Source: VRUE01 sp963708115 (GTDB taxonomy: Bacteria; Actinomycetota; Thermoleophilia; Solirubrobacterales; 70-9). From it: a stretch of DNA of 64,000 bases. The DNA lies in the NCBI GenBank assembly GCA_963708115.1, contig CAVPRX010000001.1, positions 124,001 through 188,000 on the forward strand, in the 5' to 3' direction. Each line of letters begins with the position of its first letter. Position 1 is the stretch's first letter. Positions 44,278 through 53,003 of this stretch are shown piece by piece. The notes under the pieces are model-generated. The model made no database searches. It saw only the letters and a list, made by a program, of their open reading frames with translations, and was not told the DNA's origin. Made by a program: the position numbers and the translations under genes.

Positions 44278-44784
44278 ATGGCTCTCAACCTCAGCCCCGG
44301 CGAGCAGGTGATCTTCCAGGGCCACCCCTCGTGGCGGGCGATCCTCGGCTTCTACTTGAAAGGGATCCTGGTCGCGGCGATCATCGGCGTGATCGCCAAG
44401 CTGGCCGGCGCCGGCAGCGCGACCGTCTTCCTGATCGTCCTCGTCGTGATCGCCGTCACCGTCCTCGTCGGCTTCGTCAAGCGCGTCGCGACTACCTACA
44501 CGATCACCAACCGCCGCCTCAACATCAAGCGCGGCATCGTCTCGCGCGAGATCCAGGAGACCCGCCTCGAGCGAGTGCAGAACGTCAACTACCGCCAGTC
44601 GGTCTACCAACGGCTGATGCAGATCGGCGACGTCGACTTCGACACCGCCGCGACCGACGACTACAACTTCATCTTCGTCGGTGTCGCCGACCCGAGTGAC
44701 GTCGTCCACCGGGTCGACCAGGCGACCGGCGCCGGAGCGCCCGGGACGCACGGTCTCGGCGAGGCCCAGCCTCCAAACAGCTAA
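44278..44784 (+). CDS. Membrane protein with bacterial PH (bPH2/DUF304-like) domain
   Basis: A 168-residue protein with two membrane segments (about 22-45 and 50-75) and a C-terminal PH-like domain (TTYTITNRRLNIKRGIVSREIQETRLERVQNV). Resembles the YdbT/YdbS family of unknown function. ATG at 44278. It diverges from priA across 48 bp and its 3' end overlaps that of metK by 4 bp on the opposite strand. Confidence 0.82.
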   Translation: MALNLSPGEQVIFQGHPSWRAILGFYLKGILVAAIIGVIAKLAGAGSATVFLIVLVVIAVTVLVGFVKRVATTYTITNRRLNIKRGIVSREIQETRLERVQNVNYRQSVYQRLMQIGDVDFDTAATDDYNFIFVGVADPSDVVHRVDQATGAGAPGTHGLGEAQPPNS

Positions 44785-46031
44785 GCGGGGGTGGCGGCTC
44801 CGGCGATGGCCTCGCGCAACGCATCGGCGCGGTCCGTCTTCTCCCAGCTGAAGTCCGGATCGTCTCGGCCGAAGTGACCGTAGGCCGCGGTCTTGCGGTA
44901 AATCGGCCGGTGCAGGTCGAGGTAGCGCCGGAAGGCACCGGGGCGCAGGTCGAACTCGGCTTCGACCAGGCGCGAGAGCTCCAGGTCGGGCAGCTTGCCG
45001 GTGCCGAAGGTCTCGACCATCAGCGAGACCGGCCGGGCGACGCCGATCGCGTAGGCGACCTGCACCTCGCAGCGCTGGGCCAGATCGGCCGCGACGAGGT
45101 TCTTGGCGACGTGGCGAGCCGCGTAGGCAGCCGAGCGATCGACCTTGGACGGGTCCTTGCCGGAGAAGGCGCCGCCGCCGTGGCGGGCCATGCCGCCGTA
45201 GGTGTCGACGATGATCTTGCGGCCGGTGAGGCCGGCGTCGCCGACCGGACCGCCGATCACGAACTTGCCGGTCGGGTTGACGAGGAAGCCCTCGCGCAGC
45301 GCCGTCTCGTCATAGAGCCCGTTCGCCTCGGCCTCGAGCACCGGCGTGACGACGTGTTGCCAGAGGTCGGGCTTGATAGTCGACTCGGAGTCGACGCCCT
45401 CGGCGTGCTGGGTGGAGATCAAGAGCTTCTCGACCCGCACCGGACGTCCGTTCGCGTAGCGGACCGTCACCTGGGTCTTGCCGTCGGGGCCGAGGTACTC
45501 GAGGGTGCCGTCCTTGCGCACCGCGGCCAGCCGCTCGGCGAGCCGGTGGGCGAGGTGGACCGGCATCGGCATCAGCGCCTCGGTCTCGTCGGTCGCGTAG
45601 CCGAACATCATCCCCTGGTCGCCCGCTCCGGCGAGCAGCAGTTCGTCGTCGGTCGAGGAGCCGGTGCGCGTCTCGTGCGAGGCGTCGACGCCCTGGGCGA
45701 TGTCAGGCGACTGCTTGTCCAGCGAGACGAGGACCGAGATGTGGTCGCAGTTGTAGCCGTAGTCGCCGTGGTCATAGCCGATCTCGCGGATCGTCTCGCG
45801 GACCAGCTCGGGCACGTCGAGGTGGACGTCGGTCGAGATCTCGCCGGAGACGACCGCCATGCCGGTGTTGACCAAGGTCTCGCAGGCGACGCGCCCCTCG
45901 GGATCGCCCGCCATCACGGCGTCGAGGATGGTGTCGGAGATCGCGTCGCAGACCTTATCCGGATGACCCTCGGTGACCGACTCGGAAGTGAAGAGGTACT
46001 CGCCCGCGGCGAGCGGCTGGATATCTGACAT
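44781..46031 (-). CDS. metK: S-adenosylmethionine synthetase
   Basis: A 416-residue MetK. Signatures: TEGHPDKVCDAISD, GDQGMMFGYATDETEALMP, GGPVGDAGLTGRKIIVDTYGG and KDPSKVDRSAAY. Length is slightly long because of an insertion near residues 100-120 (SPDIAQGVDASHETRT). No SAM riboswitch is visible in the short upstream space, which is directly preceded by der. Confidence 0.97.
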   Translation of the reverse strand: MSDIQPLAAGEYLFTSESVTEGHPDKVCDAISDTILDAVMAGDPEGRVACETLVNTGMAVVSGEISTDVHLDVPELVRETIREIGYDHGDYGYNCDHISVLVSLDKQSPDIAQGVDASHETRTGSSTDDELLLAGAGDQGMMFGYATDETEALMPMPVHLAHRLAERLAAVRKDGTLEYLGPDGKTQVTVRYANGRPVRVEKLLISTQHAEGVDSESTIKPDLWQHVVTPVLEAEANGLYDETALREGFLVNPTGKFVIGGPVGDAGLTGRKIIVDTYGGMARHGGGAFSGKDPSKVDRSAAYAARHVAKNLVAADLAQRCEVQVAYAIGVARPVSLMVETFGTGKLPDLELSRLVEAEFDLRPGAFRRYLDLHRPIYRKTAAYGHFGRDDPDFSWEKTDRADALREAIAGAATPA

Positions 46032-46056
46032 GGCAGGGAAGCCTAGTGGACGAACT

Positions 46057-47367
46057 TCAACGTCGGCGACCGGTATGGGGAACGAAATCGATGATCAACG
46101 GGATGCCCTCTAGGCCGTAGGTCTCGCGCATCCGGTTCTCCAGGTGGTAGGCCCAGTCGCGGACGATCAGCTTGCGGTCGTTGACCTGGATCGCGAAGCG
46201 CGGTGGGCTCTCGCCGATCTGGGCCGAGTAGTAGAGGCGCAGGCGCCGGCCACGCCGCGAGGGCGGCGGCGTCGTCGCGACCACGTCGGCGACGAAGCGA
46301 TTCAGCTCCGGCGTCGGGATCCGCTCGGCCGCGCGGTCGGCGAGCTGCAGCGCCTTGGGCAGCAGCTTGGCGACGTTGCGCCCGTAGAGCGCCGAGCCGG
46401 TGACGACCTCCGGTCGCAGGCGCAGCTTGCGCTCGACCCGCGCCCGTGCGTCGTCGACGTCGGTCATCCCGATGTCCCACTTGTTGAGCACCAGCAGGGT
46501 CGCGCAGCCGGCCCGCATCGCCAGCTCGGCGATGCGCAGGTCCTCCGCCGTCACCCCGTCGGCGGCGTCGCAGACGACGATCGCCACGTCGGCCCGCTCG
46601 ACAGCCAGCTCGGAGCGCAGCTGGGCGTAGTAGTCGACCGTTCCGGCGACCTTGGAGCGGCGGCGCAGGCCGGCGGTGTCGACCAGCAGGACCGCGCGCC
46701 CGTCGACCTCCAGCTCGGTGTCGATCGCGTCGCGGGTGGTGCCGGCTCGCTCGGAGACGATCACCCGCTCGCTGCCGAGGAAGGCGTTGACCAGGGAGGA
46801 CTTGCCCGCGTTGGGGCGACCGACGACGGCGATGTGGACGGGTTCGTCGCCGGGAGCCGGCGGAGGCAGCTCGCCCAACATCGCGACCATCCGGTCGAGC
46901 AGGTCGCCGGTGCCCAGCCCGTGCGTCGCCGAGACCGCAATCGGGTCGCCGAGGCCGAGCTGGTGGAACTCGGCGGCGATGTGCTCGTCATCCGGGCGGT
47001 CGGCTTTGTTGACGACGACGAGGACCGGAACGTCGCTGCCGCGCAGCGTCTTCGCCAGCTCCGCGTCTCCCCCCCTCACTCCGGCGCGGCCGTCGACGAC
47101 GAGCAGGATTGCCTCGGCCTCGGCGATCCCGGTCCGGGCCTGGCGCTGCACGTCCTCGGCGAGCTCACTCTCGTCGGCGAGGTCGATCCCGCCGGTGTCG
47201 AGCAGGTCGAAGGCGACGCCGTTCCACTCGCAGGGAACGCGCTTGCGGTCACGGGTGACGCCGGGCTCGGCATCGGTCACGGCCTCGCGGCCGCCGGCGA
47301 GACGGTTGACGAGGGTGCTCTTGCCGACATTGGGGAAACCGACGACGGCGACGGTAGGTCTGCTCAT
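46057..47367 (-). CDS. der: GTPase Der (EngA)
   Basis: A 436-residue ribosome-assembly GTPase with two tandem G domains, P-loops GFPNVGKSTL and GRPNAGKSSL, followed by NKWD in the second and a C-terminal KH-like domain. I start at the ATG at 47367 (MSRPTVAVVG), not the longer form at 47388, since the family begins there. Cmk lies upstream on the same strand across 58 bp. Confidence 0.96.
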   Translation of the reverse strand: MSRPTVAVVGFPNVGKSTLVNRLAGGREAVTDAEPGVTRDRKRVPCEWNGVAFDLLDTGGIDLADESELAEDVQRQARTGIAEAEAILLVVDGRAGVRGGDAELAKTLRGSDVPVLVVVNKADRPDDEHIAAEFHQLGLGDPIAVSATHGLGTGDLLDRMVAMLGELPPPAPGDEPVHIAVVGRPNAGKSSLVNAFLGSERVIVSERAGTTRDAIDTELEVDGRAVLLVDTAGLRRRSKVAGTVDYYAQLRSELAVERADVAIVVCDAADGVTAEDLRIAELAMRAGCATLLVLNKWDIGMTDVDDARARVERKLRLRPEVVTGSALYGRNVAKLLPKALQLADRAAERIPTPELNRFVADVVATTPPPSRRGRRLRLYYSAQIGESPPRFAIQVNDRKLIVRDWAYHLENRMRETYGLEGIPLIIDFVPHTGRRR

Positions 47368-47425
47368 TTCGGACCACCCAATGGGCAATTGACCCCCGGA
47401 TACGGTGGCAAAGTGACCACTCGTC

Positions 47426-48064
47426 TCACGCGAGGTTCCACTCGCGTGCTAGGTCGACGATCCGCTCGACGACCTCGTCGAGGTCGAGCCTGGTGCTGTC
47501 GATCTCGACGGCGTCGTCGGCCGCGCGCAGGGCGCTGTGCTCGCGGCCCTCGTCGCGCTCGTCGCGCTCGCGCTGGGCGGCGAGCACCGCTGTCTCGTCC
47601 TCGCCGGTCTGAGCAGCGCGGCGGCGGGCACGCTCCTCGGCAGAAGCGGTGAGGAAGACCTTGAGTGGCGCCTCGGGGCTGACCACGGTGCCGATGTCGC
47701 GGCCCTCGGCGACGTAGCGCCCGGCGGCGATCAGCTGTCGCTGCTCCTCGACCATCGCCTCCCGCACGGTGGGATGGGTGGAGACGCGCGAGGAAGCCTC
47801 GGTCACCCGCGGCTCCCGAATCGCCGAGCTCACGTCACGGCCATCGAGCTCGACCAGCTCCCCGTCGAGCTCGATGCGCAACGAACGCGCCAGGGTGCCC
47901 ATCGTCTCAGCCTCATCCAGGTCGGCGCCACGCTCGATCCCGGCCAGCGCCACGCAGCGATACATCGCCCCGGAGTCGAGGTAGGTGAAGCCGAGCGCCG
48001 CCGCAACGGCGCGGGCGACGGTTGACTTGCCGGCCCCGGCGGGACCGTCGATCGCGATGACCAT
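47426..48064 (-). CDS. cmk: Cytidylate kinase
   Basis: A 212-residue kinase converting (d)CMP to the diphosphate. P-loop GPAGAGKSTVARA, the YLDSGAMYRCVAL substrate loop and GRDIGTVVSPEAPLKVFLTA are all typical. It is flanked by aroA and der in the order common to many bacteria. Confidence 0.96.
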   Translation of the reverse strand: MVIAIDGPAGAGKSTVARAVAAALGFTYLDSGAMYRCVALAGIERGADLDEAETMGTLARSLRIELDGELVELDGRDVSSAIREPRVTEASSRVSTHPTVREAMVEEQRQLIAAGRYVAEGRDIGTVVSPEAPLKVFLTASAEERARRRAAQTGEDETAVLAAQRERDERDEGREHSALRAADDAVEIDSTRLDLDEVVERIVDLAREWNLA

Positions 48065-48091
48065 GGGCGGCAGGGTATGGCGCGGCAGCTC

Positions 48092-49387
48092 TCAGCGAGC
48101 TGCGAGCGAGGCGAGGTCCGCCTCGAAGCGTGGATAGCTGACCGCGGCAGCGTCCATTCCCGCGACCTCGACGCCCTCTCGCGAAGCCAGGCCGGCAATC
48201 GCGCCGAGCATCGCTATCCGGTGGTCGCCGTGCGAGTCGATCGCGCCGCCACACAGGCCGCCTCCACCTTGGATCTGCATCCCGTCCTCGCTCGTCTCGA
48301 CGTCTGCGCCGAGCGCCCGCAGGGCTTCGCTGACGGTGTCGATCCGGTCGCTCTCCTTGCGGCGCAGCTCCGCGGCGTCGCGGATCGTCGTCACGCCCTC
48401 GGCAAAGCAGGCGGCCAGTGCGACCAGCGGCAGCTCATCGATCGCCAGCGGAACATCGGTGCCGCCGACATCGGTCCCGTGCAGTTGCGAGGGGCGGATA
48501 CGGAGCCGTCCGCTCGGCTCCCCGCCGCGCTCACCTTCGGGCTCGCGATCGATCTCGGCGCCCATCCGCGCGAGGATCGAGAGCAACCCGGTGCGCGTCG
48601 GGTTAAGCCCCACTCCAGTCAGCGCAACCTCGCTGCCCGGGACAAGCAGCGCGGCGACGACGAAGAAGGCGGCGGAGGAGAAGTCGGCCGGCACGGTGAT
48701 CTCGCCGGGTTCGAGGCGCGCTGCGGGCCGCACGGTGACGGTGCCCTCGCCGCGCTCGATCTCGGCCCCCGCCGCGGCGAGCATCCGCTCGCTGTGGTCG
48801 CGACTCGGCAGCGGCTCGACGATCCGGGTCTCGCCGTCGGCGAGCAGACCGGCGAACAGCAGGCAGGACTTGACCTGGGCGCTGGCGACGGGCATCTCGT
48901 ACTCGATGCCGTCGAGCGGAGCGGACTCGATCCTCAACGGGGGCAGGCGATCCTCGCGGCACTCTAGCCGCGCCCCCATCAGGCGCAGTGGCACCGCGAT
49001 CCGGTCGACCGGGCGGCGGCGGATCGAGTCGTCGCCGTCGAGGGTCCAAGCCCCCGTCTCCTGCCCCGCCAGCCATCCCGGCAGCAGGCGCAACAGGGTG
49101 CCGGCGTTGCCGACGTCGATCGTCGCCGGAGCGGCCGCTCGCAGACCGGCGCCGCGCACGCGCAGCCGCGGCCCGATCGTGCCCCCACCCACTCCCTCGA
49201 CCTCGGCGCCGAGCGCTCTCACCGCGTCCAAGGTCGAGCGCGTGTCGGCCGCGTCGAGGTAGTTCTCGATCACGGTCTCCCCTTCCCCCATCGCCGCGAT
49301 CAGTGCTGCACGGTGAGACACCGACTTGTCGGGTGGCGGCCTGAGGCTGCCGCCGAGCGGACCCGATGGGTCGAAGCGGGTCGACAA
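48092..49387 (-). CDS. aroA: 3-phosphoshikimate 1-carboxyvinyltransferase (EPSP synthase)
   Basis: A 431-residue AroA. PEP/shikimate-3-P motifs: PPDKSVSHRAALIAAM (the usual SKS loop is DKS), DVGNAGTLLRLLPGWLAG and a C-terminal ELRRKESDRIDTVSEALRAL. Catalyses the sixth shikimate step. Eight bases separate it from tyrA and 27 from cmk, so tyrA-aroA-cmk-der is likely one transcript. Confidence 0.95.
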   Translation of the reverse strand: MSTRFDPSGPLGGSLRPPPDKSVSHRAALIAAMGEGETVIENYLDAADTRSTLDAVRALGAEVEGVGGGTIGPRLRVRGAGLRAAAPATIDVGNAGTLLRLLPGWLAGQETGAWTLDGDDSIRRRPVDRIAVPLRLMGARLECREDRLPPLRIESAPLDGIEYEMPVASAQVKSCLLFAGLLADGETRIVEPLPSRDHSERMLAAAGAEIERGEGTVTVRPAARLEPGEITVPADFSSAAFFVVAALLVPGSEVALTGVGLNPTRTGLLSILARMGAEIDREPEGERGGEPSGRLRIRPSQLHGTDVGGTDVPLAIDELPLVALAACFAEGVTTIRDAAELRRKESDRIDTVSEALRALGADVETSEDGMQIQGGGGLCGGAIDSHGDHRIAMLGAIAGLASREGVEVAGMDAAAVSYPRFEADLASLAAR

Positions 49388-49395
49388 GGAGATCG

Positions 49396-50478
49396 TCAGT
49401 CCCCGGCGAGCACGGTCGCGCTGTGGCCCAGCTCACGAACCAGCGCCGCGGCGCGCTCGGCCTGCTCATCGCCGGCCACCCAGAGCGAGATCGCGCCGGA
49501 CTTCATGTCGGTGGCGGGATGCAGCGCCATGTCCTCGATGTTCACCCCGGCCTCGCCCAGCGCCAGCGCCAACTCGGCCACGGTGCCGGGACGATTGGCG
49601 ACGACGACACGCAGCTCGCGCAGCTCGCCACCCTCCCGACCGACCTCGAGCAGGCCGCGCCGATCGGCGCCCGCCTTCGCGTGCCAGGCAGCGATCGCCT
49701 CCGACTCGCCCGCGGCGATCAGCTCACGTGCCTCACCAAGGCGGGCGATCGCGTCGTCGATCGCGGCCGTGACCGCATCGCTGTTTCCGCTGAAGATGTC
49801 GCCCCAGATCGCGGGGTTCGAGCCGGCCACCCGGGTCAGGTCGCGGAAGCTCGGGCCCACCTCGGGCAGCCGCTCCGAATCGCGCGTCAGCTCTGCCGCC
49901 GCCTGAGCGGCGAGGACATTGGCGAGCACATGAGGCAGATGGCTGACAGTCGCCATCAGCCGGTCGTGCGCCCCGGCGTCGATCGCCTGGGGGCGGGCGC
50001 CGAGCCCGGCGATCGTCCGCTGCAGGCGGTCGTAAAGGATGCCGCTGGAGCGCTCTGTCGGCGTCAGGTACCAGCGGGCGCCGTCGAAAAGGTCGGCGCG
50101 GGCATTGGCAACCCCGGCAGTCTCGGCACCGGCCAGCGGGTGCCCGCCGATGAATCGCTCGTCCTCGCCGAGCGCGGCGACGAGCTGGCGCTTGGTCGAG
50201 CCCGCGTCGGTGACGACCGCGTCCTCGCCGCTGGCCTTGAGCGCGGCCGCGACCAGGTCCGGCAGTACCGAGACCGGCCCGGTGCAGAAGACGATTTCGG
50301 CGCCGGCGCACGCATCCTCGATCGACGCCGCCGGCTCATCGATCGCGCCCAGCTCGATCGCCCGGTCGACGCTGGGACGGTTCGGCCCCCAGCCGGCTAC
50401 TTCGCTGCCGAGCCGCTCCTTCGCGGCGAGCCCGATCGAGCCTCCGATCAGGCCCACCCCGAGGACGGCCGTTCGCAT
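49396..50478 (-). CDS. tyrA: Prephenate dehydrogenase with C-terminal ACT-like domain
   Basis: A 360-residue TyrA. The NAD-binding motif GVGLIGGSIGLAAKE starts at about residue 7, and the substrate histidine lies in HPLAGAETAGV. An ACT-type regulatory domain occupies about 285-355 (LRVVVANRPGTVAELALALG), suggesting feedback control by tyrosine. ATG at 50478 chosen, since longer starts run into the DAHP synthase gene. Makes 4-hydroxyphenylpyruvate (or the arogenate route product). Confidence 0.93.
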   Translation of the reverse strand: MRTAVLGVGLIGGSIGLAAKERLGSEVAGWGPNRPSVDRAIELGAIDEPAASIEDACAGAEIVFCTGPVSVLPDLVAAALKASGEDAVVTDAGSTKRQLVAALGEDERFIGGHPLAGAETAGVANARADLFDGARWYLTPTERSSGILYDRLQRTIAGLGARPQAIDAGAHDRLMATVSHLPHVLANVLAAQAAAELTRDSERLPEVGPSFRDLTRVAGSNPAIWGDIFSGNSDAVTAAIDDAIARLGEARELIAAGESEAIAAWHAKAGADRRGLLEVGREGGELRELRVVVANRPGTVAELALALGEAGVNIEDMALHPATDMKSGAISLWVAGDEQAERAAALVRELGHSATVLAGD

Positions 50479-51578
50479 CAGCCGCGCCGCGCCCTGACCG
50501 CTGCCGCCAGACCCTCCAGCGCCGTGACGGTGTGATCCCAGTCGATGCATGGATCGGTTATCGACTGGCCGTAGGTAAGCGACTCCCCGTCGCCAAGGTC
50601 CTGACGCCCCTCGACGAGGAAGGACTCGAGCATGACCCCGACGATCGCCGCGTTGCCGGCGGCCACCTGGTCGCCGATTTGAGCCACCGCCAACACCTGC
50701 TTATCTGGGTCCTTGGCGCTGTTGTCGTGCGAGGCATCGATCACCACGCGCTCGGCGAGGCCCGCACCCGAAAGCATCTCCAGCGCCCCGGCAACACCCT
50801 CGGGGTCACAGTTGGGACCGCCGCGGCCGCCGCGCAGGATGACGTGACCATCTGGGTTGCCGGCGGTGTGGAGGATCGCCGGCCGGCCGGCGTCGTCGAT
50901 GCCGGCGAAGGCATGGGATGCAGCGGCGGCGCGCACCGCGTCGACCGCGACCTGGACGTTGCCGTCGGTGCGGTTCTTGAACCCGATCGGCATCGAGAGG
51001 CCGGAGCCGAGCTGGCGGTGGATCTGACTCTCGGTCGTGCGGGCGCCGATCGCCCCCCAGGCGACCGTGTCGGAGATGTACTGCGGCGTGATCGGGTCGA
51101 GGAACTCGCAGCCGATCGGCAGACCGAGGTCGAGCACCTGCAACAGCAAGGTGCGCGCCATGCGCAGGCCGGCGTTGACGTCGCAGGAGCCGTCGAGATA
51201 GGGATCGTTGATCAGGCCCTTCCAGCCAGTCGTCGTCCGCGGCTTCTCGAAGTAGACGCGCATCGCGACCAGCAGATCGTCGCTCAGCTCGGTGGCGAGC
51301 TCGGCCAGGCGGCCGCCGTACTCGAGCGCCGCCTCGACGTCGTGGACACTGCAAGGGCCGACCACCACCAGCAACCGGTCGTCGACCCTTTCGAGCACGT
51401 TCTCGACGTCCTTGCGCCCCTTCACCACGATCTGCTCGCGCCCGTTGCCGAGCGGCAGGTCGCCGAGCAGGGCTTCCGGTGGGACCAACTCGACGACTCG
51501 CTCGATCCGCTGGTCGCGAACCCGGTCCCGCGCCTCCTCCCGCATTCCGATGATCATCTCCTCGCCGCCTTTCTCCAC
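50478..51578 (-). CDS. 3-deoxy-7-phosphoheptulonate (DAHP) synthase, class I
   Basis: A 366-residue AroF/AroG/AroH-type synthase, first step of the shikimate pathway. Motifs LVVVGPCSVHDVEAALEYG, RVYFEKPRTTTGWKGLINDP, GARTTESQIHRQLGSGLSMP and IDASHDNSAKDP match the class I alpha type. Its stop overlaps the tyrA start. The class I type is less usual in actinobacteria, which commonly have class II enzymes. Confidence 0.94.
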   Translation of the reverse strand: MEKGGEEMIIGMREEARDRVRDQRIERVVELVPPEALLGDLPLGNGREQIVVKGRKDVENVLERVDDRLLVVVGPCSVHDVEAALEYGGRLAELATELSDDLLVAMRVYFEKPRTTTGWKGLINDPYLDGSCDVNAGLRMARTLLLQVLDLGLPIGCEFLDPITPQYISDTVAWGAIGARTTESQIHRQLGSGLSMPIGFKNRTDGNVQVAVDAVRAAAASHAFAGIDDAGRPAILHTAGNPDGHVILRGGRGGPNCDPEGVAGALEMLSGAGLAERVVIDASHDNSAKDPDKQVLAVAQIGDQVAAGNAAIVGVMLESFLVEGRQDLGDGESLTYGQSITDPCIDWDHTVTALEGLAAAVRARRG

Positions 51579-51830
51579 GTTCGAGACTCTACTTTCCGTG
51601 CGAATTTCGCCATGCGAGCGTGGGCATCGCGAAACACGCGAACCATTCGAACCGGCGCCCGGCCAAACGCTCTATGAAAGCGGCATGAAGCCGCCAGGCC
51701 GGACGCCTAGCTAAATCGCCAGGTATAGAAAGGGCAGACAGGGGCAACCGCAGCGCGCCTCGCGCACATGCTGCTCGCGGTGTCGCCTGTTCGCTTCACT
51801 TCCCTTGAGTTTGTAGCAGGCGCGGCGGGA
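51579..51830. other. 252-bp non-coding gap between the DAHP synthase gene and hepT
   Basis: This gap must hold the promoter of the DAHP synthase-tyrA-aroA transcript and the end of the HEPN gene. I see a short hairpin (GCGGC-TTCAT-GCCGC read on the minus strand, near 51673-51687) but no conserved RNA, tRNA or reading frame I can support. Confidence 0.6.
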
Positions 51831-52352
51831 TTAGTCGAGGTACGGCTCGATCCAGGCGCGGTATGCGCGCATGAACCGCGGGGCGACATCCTGGATGAGC
51901 GACACCGTCCCATATACCTGTCCCGCAGGCAGGCGAACGTATTCGTGCTCGATCCTGGATCGGCCTTTCTGCGCGTCCACGAGGTCGGCGCACAGGCGCC
52001 CATCGAGGACTCCGGCTTCGCGCAGCGCTTCGAACCCCTGAGCCGCTCGAAAATTTGGGCCTACCTCGGGATCTCTTGGAAGATTGGCGAGGCGAACGCC
52101 GTCTTTGGCGAGATCACCCAGATATCCCTGGACGCGGCCGGCTGCTCGTTCCACGGCCTGCACGTCTCGGTAAGCCTCTCGCTCTTGTGGCGAGTTGAAT
52201 GCGTCTTTGAAGCGCCGCAGGTCGAAGTCGACGCCAAACCCCTCCATCGCGAACATCAGCGCCTCGTACTGATTCGAGAAATCGGCGAGATGTTCGCCGA
52301 TGTTGCGCCTGAGACGCGCGTGCTCCGCCTTTCTGAGCTCCCGAGGGGTCAT
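51831..52352 (-). CDS. hepT: HEPN-domain toxin, HepT type
   Basis: A 173-residue, mainly helical protein. Residues 131-138 read RSRIEHEY, which matches the HepT active motif R-x4-H-x-Y exactly (R131, H136, Y138). In characterised MntA/HepT pairs this RNase acts on RNA, and the motif Tyr is adenylylated by MntA to silence it. It overlaps the MntA gene by 4 bp and comes second in the operon. Longer than typical HepT (about 130-145) because of an N-terminal extension. Confidence 0.78.
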   Translation of the reverse strand: MTPRELRKAEHARLRRNIGEHLADFSNQYEALMFAMEGFGVDFDLRRFKDAFNSPQEREAYRDVQAVERAAGRVQGYLGDLAKDGVRLANLPRDPEVGPNFRAAQGFEALREAGVLDGRLCADLVDAQKGRSRIEHEYVRLPAGQVYGTVSLIQDVAPRFMRAYRAWIEPYLD

Positions 52353-52906
52353 CCCCGCTCTTCAAGGAACCGATCGATGGACGCAAGTGCCTGACGCTTG
52401 CGGCGCAGGTCCCTGCGCCGACCCCGGCGCCGCAGATCCGGCTCGCGTTGAAGAAGCTCCGGCCAGAGGTTCTCGCGATCGACCAGCACACGAGCATCCT
52501 CGATGGCCATGGCAAGGAACGTGGGGTCGGCTTCGGCGTCCTCCAGCCGGACGACGTCCACCGATCGACCGGTAGCGCGTTCGAGCTTCACGGCTAGGCG
52601 AATCATTCCGATGGAATCCGAGTCCCGCGAATCGGCGACCACGTCGACATCGCTGTGCTCGGTGTCGTCGCCTCTTGCCATCGAACCGATGAGCATCGCG
52701 AAGCGGACGTTGTGTTCGGTCCGCAGCGCCTCGCGCAGCTTCGCGATCAGGGGCCAGTGTGCGCGCACATAGCGATCCTCCGAAAACGGAAGCTCGAGCT
52801 TCCGAGGCGAGGGCCGGGTCGCTCGCAGGGTGCCCTCGTTCACCGCCCGCCTCAGCGTGCGCTCGTTGACGCCGACCTCTTTCGCGACGAAACCCAGCGC
52901 GGTCAT
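52349..52906 (-). CDS. mntA: MntA-type nucleotidyltransferase antitoxin with N-terminal helix-turn-helix
   Basis: A 185-residue protein. The minimal nucleotidyltransferase motif G-S-x10-D-x-D is exact (G74, S75, D86, D88; GSMARGDDTEHSDVDVV). Before it, residues 1-35 (MTALGFVAKEVGVNERTLRR...) look like a helix-turn-helix, unlike typical MntA proteins of about 100-140 residues that lack one. Known MntA enzymes transfer AMP to the HepT tyrosine. Its promoter is covered by three direct repeats, and the start codon coincides with the first repeat. Confidence 0.8.
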   Translation of the reverse strand: MTALGFVAKEVGVNERTLRRAVNEGTLRATRPSPRKLELPFSEDRYVRAHWPLIAKLREALRTEHNVRFAMLIGSMARGDDTEHSDVDVVADSRDSDSIGMIRLAVKLERATGRSVDVVRLEDAEADPTFLAMAIEDARVLVDRENLWPELLQREPDLRRRGRRRDLRRKRQALASIDRFLEERG

Positions 52907-52961
52907 GTGTCCATTATAGACACCTCATGTGTCCAATAAAAGCCATCATATGTCCGATAAT
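52904..52961. promoter_or_regulatory. Three phased direct repeats (iterons) at the mntA promoter
   Basis: CATGTGTCCATTATA (52904-52918), CATGTGTCCAATAAA (52926-52940) and CATATGTCCGATAAT (52947-52961) are near-identical 15-mers starting 22 and 21 bp apart, about two helical turns. They cover the -10 element and the start codon, and the next gene (hisC) begins beyond them. Likely binding sites for the HTH of MntA or another autoregulator. Confidence 0.72.
52913..52918 (-). promoter_or_regulatory. -10 element TATAAT of mntA, suggesting a leaderless transcript
   Basis: A perfect TATAAT read toward mntA ends 6 bp before the ATG at 52906, so transcription would start at about the A of the start codon. 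No Shine-Dalgarno is possible. No good -35 is seen at 16-18 bp. It lies within the first repeat of the iteron set. Confidence 0.6.
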
Positions 52962-53003
52962 CGCCCGCACGGGCGGGGCAACGGAAGGTCGCGAGCTTCT
53001 GAT

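Noticed and set aside
41920..44784. A 954-codon plus-strand open frame running across def and priA into the PH-domain gene
   Set aside because: It is the antisense of priA, a clear helicase gene; the translation is Arg/Gln/Ala-rich without domain features. Only its last 168 residues are real (the PH-domain protein).
51600..51710. tRNA-like features on the minus strand upstream of the DAHP synthase gene (GGTTCGAAT and a CAT-containing hairpin)
   Set aside because: No 7-bp acceptor stem or D-arm pairs, and the presumed anticodon hairpin has a 5-nt loop.
51707..52003. Small 98-codon minus-strand frame overlapping the end of hepT
   Set aside because: It shares most of its sequence with hepT in another frame and has no support.
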